Below are positions 32,647-43,043 of a stretch of 64,000 nt of DNA, piece by piece; position 1 is the stretch's first letter; every line of letters begins with the position of its first letter. Position numbers and translations under genes: made by a program. Source of the DNA: Membranipora membranacea (lineage: Eukaryota > Bryozoa > Gymnolaemata > Cheilostomatida > Membraniporidae); the NCBI GenBank assembly GCA_914767715.1, contig OU612067.1, positions 14,575,001 to 14,639,000 on the forward strand, read 5' to 3'. Below the pieces are notes generated by a model that saw only the letters and a program-made list of their open reading frames with translations, was not told the origin of the DNA and searched no databases.

Positions 32647-34775
32647 TCAATCATCCTCATCATCATCGTTTTTATGTTGCATTGCTGTACTGACAGCTCT
32701 GACCAGGTTTTCTCCATCTCTCTCTCCTTGTAATCTCTCACCTAAAATTCATATCAGATATTGGTTTAACAGGTCTAACCCCAGCCTGGGATTCAGGCCA
32801 ACAATGTATTATGAGTTGTGATGGATTTTACTTCTGTGGCGTTATCTACTCATGCATCACTATTGTGTAGTTCTAAATAGTGTGCTTGTTTTTTGGTTTT
32901 GTTGTTTATTGGCTGATGGGTTTTGGTTTGTTATTGTGTGGAGTTGTCTGTTCATGTTGGGTTTTGTTACACCCAACCTGGGGGTATAACTCAAAATTGT
33001 TGGACTTATGTATCATTACAAGTTGTCATTTCTAATACATTTTGCTTGAACTAGATCCAAAACTATCAAATGGCCTTATCATGGCCTTGACTTGTAACCT
33101 ATGCGGATCGTTTTAAAACTAAACATTTTAGTTCAACCCATCGGCTAACACCTAATCTATTTTCTAACCAAATTCAGCATGAGATGTAGCAGACTTACGG
33201 ATGAGTTCTGCGATAGCTCGCTGTGTTCGTTTCTCTAACTTCTCCAGTTTCTTAGATACATCACGCTTCAGATCCCAGTCAGGCTTACGAGGTGCAAGGG
33301 AAGCTAAGTCTACCTCCTCGATGATAGGAGCTGGCTTACCAGCATCTAACTGATCCTTTACATGCTCTGACACTGAAAAAATCATAATAAATCCTCTATA
33401 TGACATGATGAATTAATGACCGGATTCTCAAAGTTATCTCTATGTATGACAATCAACAATCATGTGAGTTATGTCCAGAAGTGAAACTAGGCATTAAAAG
33501 ATATGTTACTATAGACTAAATGTACTGTAGTATATTAAGTCTATGTATGTTACCAAGAAGAAATTATCTAAAAGCCAGCGCTAATTTTATAACAGATATG
33601 ATGCAATGCAATGTTTTACAAGGAAAGAAAGTGTTATCATTATGATGTTTAGAAGGTTTATGTCTGCTTCGGTCGATGCGGTGATTTGCTGAAAGGTGAG
33701 GGTGAGGACAACATTATGTATATTAGGGCTGAATATTCACAGTGTAAGCTTACCCTCCACAGTGTCAGGATTAGGTAGTGTGTTCTCTTTCAGTGCATCA
33801 TCAGTCGGCTTATAGCTTCGAAATATCGGCCTGTAAATATCACATCAATAATATTTATATTAGGGTATAAGTATATTATTACAGAACAACTCTGTACTTA
33901 CAATTATAGTTCAGCTGTTAGCCACTGTAAGTGACATATTTCTCAGAAGATTGTTGAGATGACATTGATGAATTATTGAGGGATCTGGTTATAGGGCATG
34001 GCAACATTTGAGCCATAGTTATAGCTATATAAATGGGCATGATAAAAAGTTACAATGTCTCATCGAAACTCAGTTGTACATAAAATTGTAGCTGTAAAAT
34101 GTCATAAAATAATCGAAGAAACTGCACTGGCGTTTAGTGGTACAGCAGCGTTTGGGCCTGAATTTTAGGCATTACGAGAGGATACCATTAGATTAGTGTC
34201 AAAAACTATACGATTGTACAGAGGATGAGACTCCTTACTTAGAATATTACTAAAATGATTAGCACAGTATAAAGTTCCCAACAAACTTTAGATTAGTGTC
34301 TTGGTCGTAAAGAGCATATTAGACACAACGGGGATCATAGACAGAGAAATAAACGTGACAAATAACAGATATTATAGTGAACATAGTGAAACCTTGACAG
34401 TCTCTTGACCAAGCTTAAATTTATCTTTACTTATTCTTTACTCGTTTCTAAGCTTTAGATTAGTGTCTTGGTCGTAAAGAGCATACTAGGCACAACGAGG
34501 AAGCGAATTGGAGAAATGACAGATATTATTTCTCCAATTCGCTTCCCCGTTGTGCCTAATATGCTCTTTACGACCAAGACACTAATCTAAAGTTCGTTGG
34601 GAACTTTATACACAGATTGTAAACATATAATCAATACATACTTTGGAAGTGCAGCATCTGTTTTATCGTTGTCTGATAGTTCCTCGACTGTTTTGCCTTC
34701 TTTCTTAGCTTTCAAAGCAAGCAGTCTCTGTTTTCTTTTCTTCGCTTCTGCCTCCAGATTCCCAACGACTGACAT
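32647..34775 (-). CDS. CCDC12: CCDC12, spliceosomal coiled-coil protein, 159 aa
   Basis: CCDC12 (cwf18 family) is a component of activated spliceosomes. Four exons on the minus strand, 34642-34775, 33754-33830, 33199-33372 and 32647-32741, join in phases 2, 1 and 1, total 480 bp including the stop. The start is the ATG at 34775 (MSVVGNLEAEAKKRKQRL), which matches the family's basic N-terminal helix. Exon 2 has FRSYKPTDDAL, exon 3 the family signature IIEEVDLASLAPRKPDWDLK followed by KKLEKLEKRTQRAIAELIR. The acidic C-terminus ends NDDDEDD. Vertebrate CCDC12 is about 166 residues, so the gene is full length. It is tail-to-tail with ZC3H13, another RNA-processing gene. Confidence 0.95.
34264..34617. 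mobile_element. Inverted-repeat element with a nested third copy
   Basis: Left arm 34264-34332 (AAAGTTCCCAACAAACTTTAG ... GTCTTGGTCGTAAAGAGCAT) is mirrored by 34545-34617 (ATGCTCTTTACGACCAAGAC ... GTTGGGAACTTTAT). A third copy in left-arm orientation lies at 34452-34515 and itself forms a tight palindrome with the right arm through GAAGCGAATTGGAGAAAT. It reads as one foldback element inserted into, or duplicated within, another copy. It lies in CCDC12 intron 1, ending about 25 bp from exon 1. Confidence 0.8.
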
Positions 34776-35269
34776 CACTTGGTGAGGGTATATTGCGTAT
34801 CAATTGGCCTGGAAAATAATTATCACTCTTGTATACATTTAGAATTGAATTTTTTCATGAGACTGGCTCCTGCCCATTAGAACTGGATTTTTTTCTGTAA
34901 TGGCTGATTCTACTCATTTACACAGCGCTTACATCGTCACTAAATAATAGTCAACCGCTTTAAAAAACTATTCAAGTCAAGATCATGGTTAATGTTTGAG
35001 TTACAGCCAGGGATGTCTTTCATATAGGCATCAGGAGTTACAAGCATGTATACTTGGCAAAGTGAACATGCCGGCAACTTCAAATGCCTATAGGTGGCAA
35101 AGCTGAGCACCTCAAGGCGTTCAAGGGTCGAATTCAGCATGTTGCTGTTGTTGGGTCTATGCACACACAATAATGTAGAGACAGCGGCAGATACTATTCT
35201 ATATTAGACCTAATATTCATAGATCTCTGTATACAGGCCTATATACAGAACTGGGTTTGTTTCGTAATG

Positions 35270-36238
35270 TAGGGGAAGGCGGGGCACGTTGAGCCTTGGG
35301 GCACTTTGATCCACCCCACTTTTTTCAAATACCATTTTATGTTTTGAGTTTTCCCCTCCATCAGAGGTCATGTGACCAAAGGCCCCCTTTTTGAGCAGAC
35401 AAAAAGAAAGATAGCTACTAAGGGAAGATAATTATTTAGTTTTTCATCGTTTTTAGCGTAAAAAGTAAATAATGCGCCATTCGACGGCAATGTCATTTAT
35501 TCCCAACAAGGCGTGACTGAGAAGTTGCAACTTTTATTATGTGATAACATCATATTTAGCCTCAAAATCACATAATCTAAACTTATCTCTGATGGAGAGA
35601 TTTTGTTGAACTCGAATTGAAAGTGAAAAACAGGTTGTTGGGGCACGCTGAGCCATGCAACGCAGTATATAAATGTTACATGATGAAAGTGTATATGAAG
35701 TATATGTACACAAAAACAAAAACATTGCAATTGATGTTTCTTCAATGAAATCAGCAATTACTCGGCGCTCACTTTTCCCTTCACTTATGATCAAGTTTGC
35801 CGTGTGCAAGTATTCCTCTACCGCAAAAAATTCAGAGATTTATGTGTTGCGAATTATATTTTATAGTTCACTTGAGTGATGAAAAAAATGCGCTGTTGCA
35901 ATGAATTTGGTTCCTTTCCTTTATTTCTTATGGTTGCAATGAATTAAAAAGTTATTACCAGCAAAGAGATGACCATAACAGAGTGGCTCAACGTGCCCCA
36001 TACAAAATGCGGACCCGGCTCAACGTGCCCCGTGCTTGGGGCACGTTGAGCCGCTTCCCGATTTTTTTTGAAACAGCAATATTTCCTTTTCTTGCTGCAA
36101 TGGGTTTCTGACCTCACTCCTGTTGATGGAAGACATGAAGACCAATTTCAGTGCCAATTTTTGTTAATCTGGCACTATTCAACCGCATGTTACAATTAAA
36201 TATGTAAAAACTGGCTCAACGTACCCCGCCTTCCCCTA
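35270..36238. mobile_element. Non-autonomous DNA transposon with 26-bp inverted termini and repeated internal motif
   Basis: Left end TAGGGGAAGGCGGGGCACGT followed by TGAGCC, right end GGCTCAACGT followed by ACCCCGCCTTCCCCTA. The core word GGGGCACGTTGAGCC or its inverse recurs inside at about 35300, 35640, 35988, 36018 and 36040. No ORF resembles a transposase. Target duplication is unclear. Confidence 0.88.
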
Positions 36239-36363
36239 ATGATTGATTTTTCTGTAATGAGGGCAGGCTGACTCCATGGGCCCCTGGGACTTATATGCCG
36301 TTATTTTGCCAATGTCCAGTATCGAACCACCCTTTCTTTTGGGTGGTTGATACTGGGGGGGGG

Positions 36364-36603
36364 GGGTCTTTCAATTAGAAACAGCCAAAATCGCAATCTT
36401 ATCGCTCACTCAGTGAGTGAGCGATACCTGCTAGAGGTCTCGCTTTCAGATCGCTCAGTCACTTGATGGAACTATATAAATTCTGAGTGAGCGATTTGGG
36501 GGCGATTTTCTCTAATTGAAACACCAAGTGAGTGATAATTTTGAGCGATGTGATAGTGATAACTTGCTTTAGTAAAGGATCACTCTTCCTAACTGAAAGA
36601 CCC
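36364..36603. mobile_element. MITE family 'TCTTTCAATTAG', full copy
   Basis: About 240 bp, ends GGGTCTTTCAATTAGAA and CTAACTGAAAGACCC. Inside are mirrored ATCGCTCACTCAGTGAGTGA words. Related copies at 41577-41754 and 20325-20483. Confidence 0.8.
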
Positions 36604-36829
36604 CCCTGGATATTGGACTTGGCAAAGTAAAGGGATGTTGTAAGTCCCAAGGCCCATGGCCGACTCAACTGAATTGGGCAAGGGTATTAGATATACTAAC
36701 TATGATGACCCAGGGGCCTTTGGATAAGATTTAATTGGAGTAGATTAAATGATGACACACAACCAACCCCTGGCCTCCGAAATTGCTTTACAAAAATAGT
36801 CCTATGTATCCATTATTATTTTTATTATC

Positions 36830-39300
36830 TATAATTAATAATAACATACATACACACATTCATATCAATCAAACAAGAGTGATTACTCTACTCCTACTCT
36901 ACTGGTTGCTGCTACTTACTTGCTACTTGCTGTGTAGTCGCTAACTTCTGTTGAAGGTTTCAGCAACATGGCATAATCGTCAGTCCATAATCGTTCCAGT
37001 CGTCAACATGTGCCAGTCAGGAGTACCGCCGATGTCTTAACCTGCCAGAGGGGGGCCGACCAGGAGGGAACTCGATGGTGGGAGGGCATTCCACAGCTTC
37101 GCTGAACTGATGAAGAAGCTGTTTAGATGGGCCTTAGTCCGACAGTGAGGTGTCAAGTACTGCTGACTGTGTCTTCGGGTTTGTACAGTTGATGGGGGCT
37201 GGATTGGAATGTAGTCACAGATGTTGGTTGCGACTTCGCCAAAGTGCATGGCCCTGAACATCCCTATCCGTCGATTTACTCTCCTGGATTGGAGCTCTTC
37301 CCATCCCATGTCTTCCAGTAGCTTGGTGGTGCTGGTAACATGGTCTGTTCTTGGTATGTTTTTAGTGATCCGTGCTGCTCTTCTCTGGACGGACTCAAGC
37401 TGGGTGGACTGGGTTTTGGTGATAGCCGCATCCCAAACTGTACATGAGTACTCTAGGATCGGTCTAGCTAGTTGTTTGTAAGCCTTTTCTCGCAGATAGG
37501 GTAGGCTTGGTGGAATTGTTCGCCTGATATACCCAAGTCTGCTAGAGGCTTTCCCAGTGATGAATGCTGTGTTCTCGTTCCAGCGTAAGTTTGATTGAAG
37601 TTTAACCCCTAGGTATTTCACGGATGAAACCTTGCACATCTCAGTGTTGTGGAGAGTGTAGGAGTTGTTTGAGGTGTTCTTCAGTTTTCGGGTGAACTTC
37701 AGGTGCTCGCATTTGCTAGGGTTGAATTCCATGCTCCATGCTGCTTCCCAAAGTTCAAGTTTCCTGAGGTCTTCTTGGAGAATGTCATAGTTGTCAGAGG
37801 TGTTGTAGATAACTGTGTCATCTGCAAACAACCGGATTTCAGATTTGATGTCGTTCAGCATGTCATTGATGTAGATTAAGAATAGGATGGGGCCAATCAC
37901 AGACCCTTGGGGCACTCCTGAGGTGACAGGTTGCGCTGAAGATGGATAACCATCAACAACAACAACCTGGGAGCGTTGGGCCAGGAAGTCTAGTGTCCAG
38001 TTCGTGATCTGGCTGTTAGCACCAATGTTGACAAGCTTCTTTATGAGGTGAGAGTGGTCTACCTTGTCAAAAGCCTTACTGAAGTCGAGAAAGCAAGCAT
38101 CAACTTCTTTATCGTCGTCGAGGAGTTGTGATATATCTGAGGTCAGCTCGATGAGTTGGCTTTCACAGCTCCTGCGACTCCGGAAGCCATGTTGACGGGA
38201 GGTGAGTTTGTTGTTGCTCTCTATGTACCTAGTTAGATTACTGGTAACGATGTGTTCTAGGATCTTGCTAGACACACATGTGAGGCTAATGGGTCGGTAG
38301 TTACAGGGCTGGTATCTGTCACCCTTCTTAAAAACTGGGCACACTCTAGCCATCTTCCAGTCCTCTGGGACACAGGCAGAGTCCAGGGAGATCTGGTATA
38401 TGTGTGTGAGAGCGGGGGCGATGACTTTAGCCATCATCTTCATGAGCCGAGGGGACAGGTCATCAGGTCCGGTAGCTTTGTGTGGGTTTAGTTTCATTAG
38501 TTGAGATAGCACCCCTTTCTCATCAACGGTGATGGTTGGCATTTCACTGGCATGGTGACTTCTTGGGGTGGGCTGTGAAGTGTGTGGCTCAGAGAACACA
38601 GACTGAAAGTATGTGTTGAGAGCTTCAGCTTTCTCCTTTGGTGAGGTGAGGAGACGAGATCCTACACGTAGTGTACCAATGCCAGCAGCTTCTGATCTTT
38701 TGTGCTTGACATATTTCCAAAATCTCTTGTTGGGGTCCCCATCACCGTCTGTGTCAGTGAGTATGTTTTCGACGTATTTGTTGTGCTCTTGTCTCAGTTC
38801 TCTTTGACATTCAGCTTTTAGTTGTCTGAATCGTAGTTCAACATCTGCTTTCCCATGTTTCTTACTCTTTTGATGGAGCCGATTCCTCTTTTGCATCTTC
38901 TTGTCAAGGGTAGAGCTGATCCATGGCTGAGAAGGGCGTGTGCTACTTCTCCTGGTGGGGATGAACTTCCTTGCTCCCTCTAATAGTGTACTTCTGAAGG
39001 TACACCATAGGGAGTTAACATCACTATAGCTTTGGGTTATCTTCTCCATCAGCGGTTGTAGGTGGTCTGCAAGTCCTTCCCAGTCTGCACGTTTGTACAG
39101 CCAGATCGTTCTTGCGGCTTCTCTTCTGCGGTTAACCTTAAGTGATATTTCCGTGAAGGGGATGTGATGGTCGCCTATACCGGGTAGTACTTTGCTTCTG
39201 TTCACTCTGTCAGGGATGTTGGTCATTGTAAGGTCTAGCGTGTTCTCTAGTGCTGAACTGAAGGATTGACTGGACTCGCTCATCAAGGCCCTTAGGCTTA
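36830..39300 (-). mobile_element. 5'-truncated non-LTR retrotransposon (LINE)
   Basis: Carries one long ORF (next entry). The 5' end stops inside the endonuclease domain near 39300, typical of incomplete reverse transcription. On the minus strand the 3' side runs through about 200 bp of untranslated sequence into an AT-rich simple tract near 36830, which may be the tail. No clear target duplication could be assigned by eye. Confidence 0.85.
37037..39286 (-). CDS. LINE ORF2: end of endonuclease plus reverse transcriptase, Jockey/CR1-like
   Basis: 749 codons open, with no internal stop. It begins in the last segment of an APE-type endonuclease (TLDLTMTNIPDRV, then GDHHIPF, where the conserved SDH/GDH motif ends the fold). 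The reverse transcriptase follows: GPDDLSPRLM, NYRPISLTC, DFSKAFDKVDH, SGVPQGSVIGPILFLIYIND and the catalytic FADDT. The thumb and C-terminal region contains RPILEYSCTVWD and FFISSAKLWNALP, as in CR1/Jockey-type elements. The missing N-terminus (most of the endonuclease and ORF1) makes it non-autonomous. The start given is only the first usable codon after the truncation. Confidence 0.93.
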   Translation of the reverse strand: MMSESSQSFSSALENTLDLTMTNIPDRVNRSKVLPGIGDHHIPFTEISLKVNRRREAARTIWLYKRADWEGLADHLQPLMEKITQSYSDVNSLWCTFRSTLLEGARKFIPTRRSSTRPSQPWISSTLDKKMQKRNRLHQKSKKHGKADVELRFRQLKAECQRELRQEHNKYVENILTDTDGDGDPNKRFWKYVKHKRSEAAGIGTLRVGSRLLTSPKEKAEALNTYFQSVFSEPHTSQPTPRSHHASEMPTITVDEKGVLSQLMKLNPHKATGPDDLSPRLMKMMAKVIAPALTHIYQISLDSACVPEDWKMARVCPVFKKGDRYQPCNYRPISLTCVSSKILEHIVTSNLTRYIESNNKLTSRQHGFRSRRSCESQLIELTSDISQLLDDDKEVDACFLDFSKAFDKVDHSHLIKKLVNIGANSQITNWTLDFLAQRSQVVVVDGYPSSAQPVTSGVPQGSVIGPILFLIYINDMLNDIKSEIRLFADDTVIYNTSDNYDILQEDLRKLELWEAAWSMEFNPSKCEHLKFTRKLKNTSNNSYTLHNTEMCKVSSVKYLGVKLQSNLRWNENTAFITGKASSRLGYIRRTIPPSLPYLREKAYKQLARPILEYSCTVWDAAITKTQSTQLESVQRRAARITKNIPRTDHVTSTTKLLEDMGWEELQSRRVNRRIGMFRAMHFGEVATNICDYIPIQPPSTVQTRRHSQQYLTPHCRTKAHLNSFFISSAKLWNALPPSSSLLVGPPLAG

Positions 39301-40923
39301 GTTAGTGACTAGCTAGTTGAAGTCAAATGTACTATGAACAAGAATTATGATGTCTACTGCTGGCGTTTGCTTATTAATCATTCAAAATAATCCTTTGCTT
39401 TGTCTTCTTTCCAAGCTTGTCCTGTCAATTAAACATTTCTTTCTCACAAAATTCTATTTCGACATATGACCTTGACATAGACATCATCTCAATCTAATCG
39501 AATACTGATAGTTTTGTATACCCGTCTCATATTATGAAAATGTAGCATCTCAGTCTCTTCACCAAAGAACTTCGTAGGGTTGTGCTATCTTTTCTTAATC
39601 CAACTGTCGGACTGACAACTCCTGAGCCTATGGAAATGTTGTTGATGAAGCAGGGAGTTTTGGACAATCTCCCTGATGGTAGGAACTGGGAACTTTCTAG
39701 TTAGAATGTGTATAACTTGCCAATAATTTGGAAAAAGGGTGAGAGGCGGTACGCGATACAACTAGCTATTATCAGAACTGTACACAGCATTTAGCAGGTA
39801 CCTGTCATTGTTAAGAGAACACAACCAGTGTAGACTGGTTAGAAAAAAAAACCATGACACATACGCATATCAGATTTTGTTCAAAGTTTATTAAAGTCAG
39901 CAACGAATGTGAACAAACACTTGGAGGTTAGGCTGTAAAATATTTGGAAAAAAACAGGACTTTTCTTCCAAATCTACACTATAACTGTCAACTTGAAACT
40001 GGCACCAAACGTCAACAAACAATTTGAAAACATTTACTCACATGAGAAAAAGTTAGCTCCTACTTACAACACAATTTTTGCATTGCATTACTCTAAATTA
40101 TATTATATTGTGAACACTGATATATATATATTCGTATCAGTGCGATTGTAAACGTCAATTATTATTCTCAGGTTCGTCATGGGTTGTCATAATATGCACC
40201 TTGTGTAAATCTAAGACAACACTTGCAAGAAGCTGTCCCAATCTGACAATATATCAGTCAGGCTTTCAAACTCTTGTCATGAATGGCTCAGACAAAAAAA
40301 GTTTTTGGTTATAAAAGTGAAAGTCCCTAAACTGCGTAACAAAAGTAAGTGGTCTATTTCGTTAAAAAATTTGCAATTCAAGAACATCGCACTTGCAAAG
40401 AATAGATAATTGTTAGGAGCCATTTATATATTCAACATGGCCGAGTGCGGGAAGATTTTTAAATAGTAAGCTATTTACAATATTATGATCTTTGACTCTT
40501 TGGTACATCATCCATGTACAATACCAGTTACATGTATATACATAAAAAAGTTATGACTAACTACACTATAACTGATTGAGTGCATAAGTCCTTTCTGTTT
40601 CTGGTTGTTCATCAATTGTCCGACATGATATGTCTGTAGGTAATAATTTCTTCATTTCGCTGTCGTGAAGTTTTAACCTGCTGTTACGAGACATTTTTGG
40701 AGGAGGTAGTATTTTTATATTAGGCTGTAACATAGAGAAAAGCAATCCTCAGTGATATTTACAGGTGACGGTGAGCTGTTGGGAGGACAGCTCAGAATAA
40801 TAAACTTATCGCACGATACAAATCAGGGAGGGTGGGATATACCACCCTCCCACGGTGTTCAATAATTAAGACAAACAGGACATAGCAAAATCCTACAGAA
40901 AAAATGTTTTCTTTTATCTTTAT
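39301..40923. other. Intergenic region between the LINE and the CACHD1 3' end
   Basis: AT-rich, no coding exon recognised. On the minus strand this includes the likely 3' untranslated region of the CACHD1-like gene. Confidence 0.5.
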
Positions 40924-42989
40924 TTAGCTCACCAGTTTACTTGAAGTTGCACTGCTGCCATTTTTACTGCTTGTTGCTGAAGTGGACTGCGCTGAGACGA
41001 GAGAATCTCGACAGGACGCTGCTGATTGAGAAGAGGTCTCCGCCTCTTCCTGTGCCGTCATTGTACTGTAGCCGTGGTCGCTGCTCTCAGTAGCTGTGAC
41101 AACGGGACGCGGTGGCCTGTAGTTCTCGTTGACATGATACGGAGAAATGTGGGCCGCTGGGGGAACCTCCATCTCCACAAGATTCACATGAGCTGATAAT
41201 ATATAATAATATATGAATGTAATATATATGTATTTATTTATATTATAATATTTAAATTGAGATGTAGTGGCTCAGAATGACAGGGCCCAACACAGTCAGC
41301 TCAAACAGCTGTAAATGGGTTGTATCAGGAATAATAAGAGGGAGCTGAACAGACGGAGACAATGATTTGCAATTTCTTTTAATATCTACATGTAGTTATA
41401 ATACATGATTTTTGGGTCAATTTAGAGAGAATTACCTGCAGATGTAGCGCTTCAACATGCGCTAACCAGGGGGTAACCCTGTTCACACGGCCACGGGTTT
41501 TGGTTTTTTTGGTTGTGTAGGCACCTACAAAACCATAATAACCAAAACCTGTGGGCGTGTGAACAGGGCTAACCAGGGTTCTTTCAATTAAAACAGCCTA
41601 AAAGACTATGCTGGCTCAGTTAGTGAGAGTGATCTCAATCACTCAATTTGTATAAATTCGGAGTAAACGATTTGGGAACGAATTACTCCAACTTTGAGCA
41701 ACATGACAGTGACAATTCATTTTTTAAAAGCATCGCTCCCTCTAATTGCAAGGCTCAACAGAATACCAATATAGTTTGTTTACCTGCGGCGACTCCAGAA
41801 GGCCCTGGTACAGCTGGAAGCTCATGATACACGTACGCTCCGTCAGTCTCCTGATTATATCCACTACAATTACTGGAGTCATGAGCGTCAGAGTCGGAGA
41901 GAGGCTGCCGGTGTATGTTATGTCTGTAGCAGTAGACACTGAGTGCTATTATCAGTACTAAACCTAGAATAGCTCCAGTAACTGGTCCTACTGGTGTGTT
42001 CTTCAGGAAAGGATGGGTACTCTCTGCCACTGCAACATAAACGTTAAAATGTGTTATAAGTTTTAGTTTCTAATACCGTTGAGACTATCAGCAGAGAAAA
42101 GGTGAGAACATAATTGTCATCATTATATGTGAGGGCATTGTGAGTAATGTGGCTATATTACAAATTACAAGTCTTCAATGCACAGACAGTTATCCCTTTA
42201 AGGGTAACGCGGGATGAGGATCTTTAAACTGCCTGTGGGGTGTGCAATCACAGAGCGGACTCCGGTATTTTTTAGTCCTGTTCCGCAAGGACCTCGCTAG
42301 GATGAATGGCATCTACTTAATCAAGAATGACATTCATCACCAGGAATTGCATTCGGATCCCATAGTCATGAATCCGCACCCTTAACCTCCAGACCACTCC
42401 TGACTGAATATTACAATACATTGCAAACTTTATGGGGATATTGATATTATAGTAAAATATATTCGGTGGGTAAACAGTGAAAACTAACTATCATCAATAT
42501 TTTATGACAGCACTGTCATAGATAATAATTGGAGACAATAATATTGCTGCTAATATGTGAAAGAATCTCGATCGACGCAGTAACTTTGTCTGCCAGAAAC
42601 CTTCAAGCTGGAAAACAGCTTTTTTCGAAAACTTTCCTCAGTGAATAATCATCATGCTGAAGTTGAGATATTGATTGTTGAACTCACTTGATATCTGATC
42701 GTTATAAGGTGTTCGAGCACCGAGTATGCCTCCAAAGCATATCTGATGGATATCACAGAACCCCTCATCCAGGGAAGTCGTCCCATCGCTGGCTGTCTCA
42801 CACCACGAACATCCTACTACTCCCATACAAGTTCTACAGTCATATAGAAAACTCACAGTTAAAGAACAGCACTGTGATCTAAGTCACTATTTCCAAGATT
42901 TTTGTTATTTATAATGTTATTCAATATGAGTTTTGATAAGTAATAAAGTTGATACTTGACATAACATTGATACATAAAGACCGGTAATG

Positions 42990-43043
<54 letters not shown>

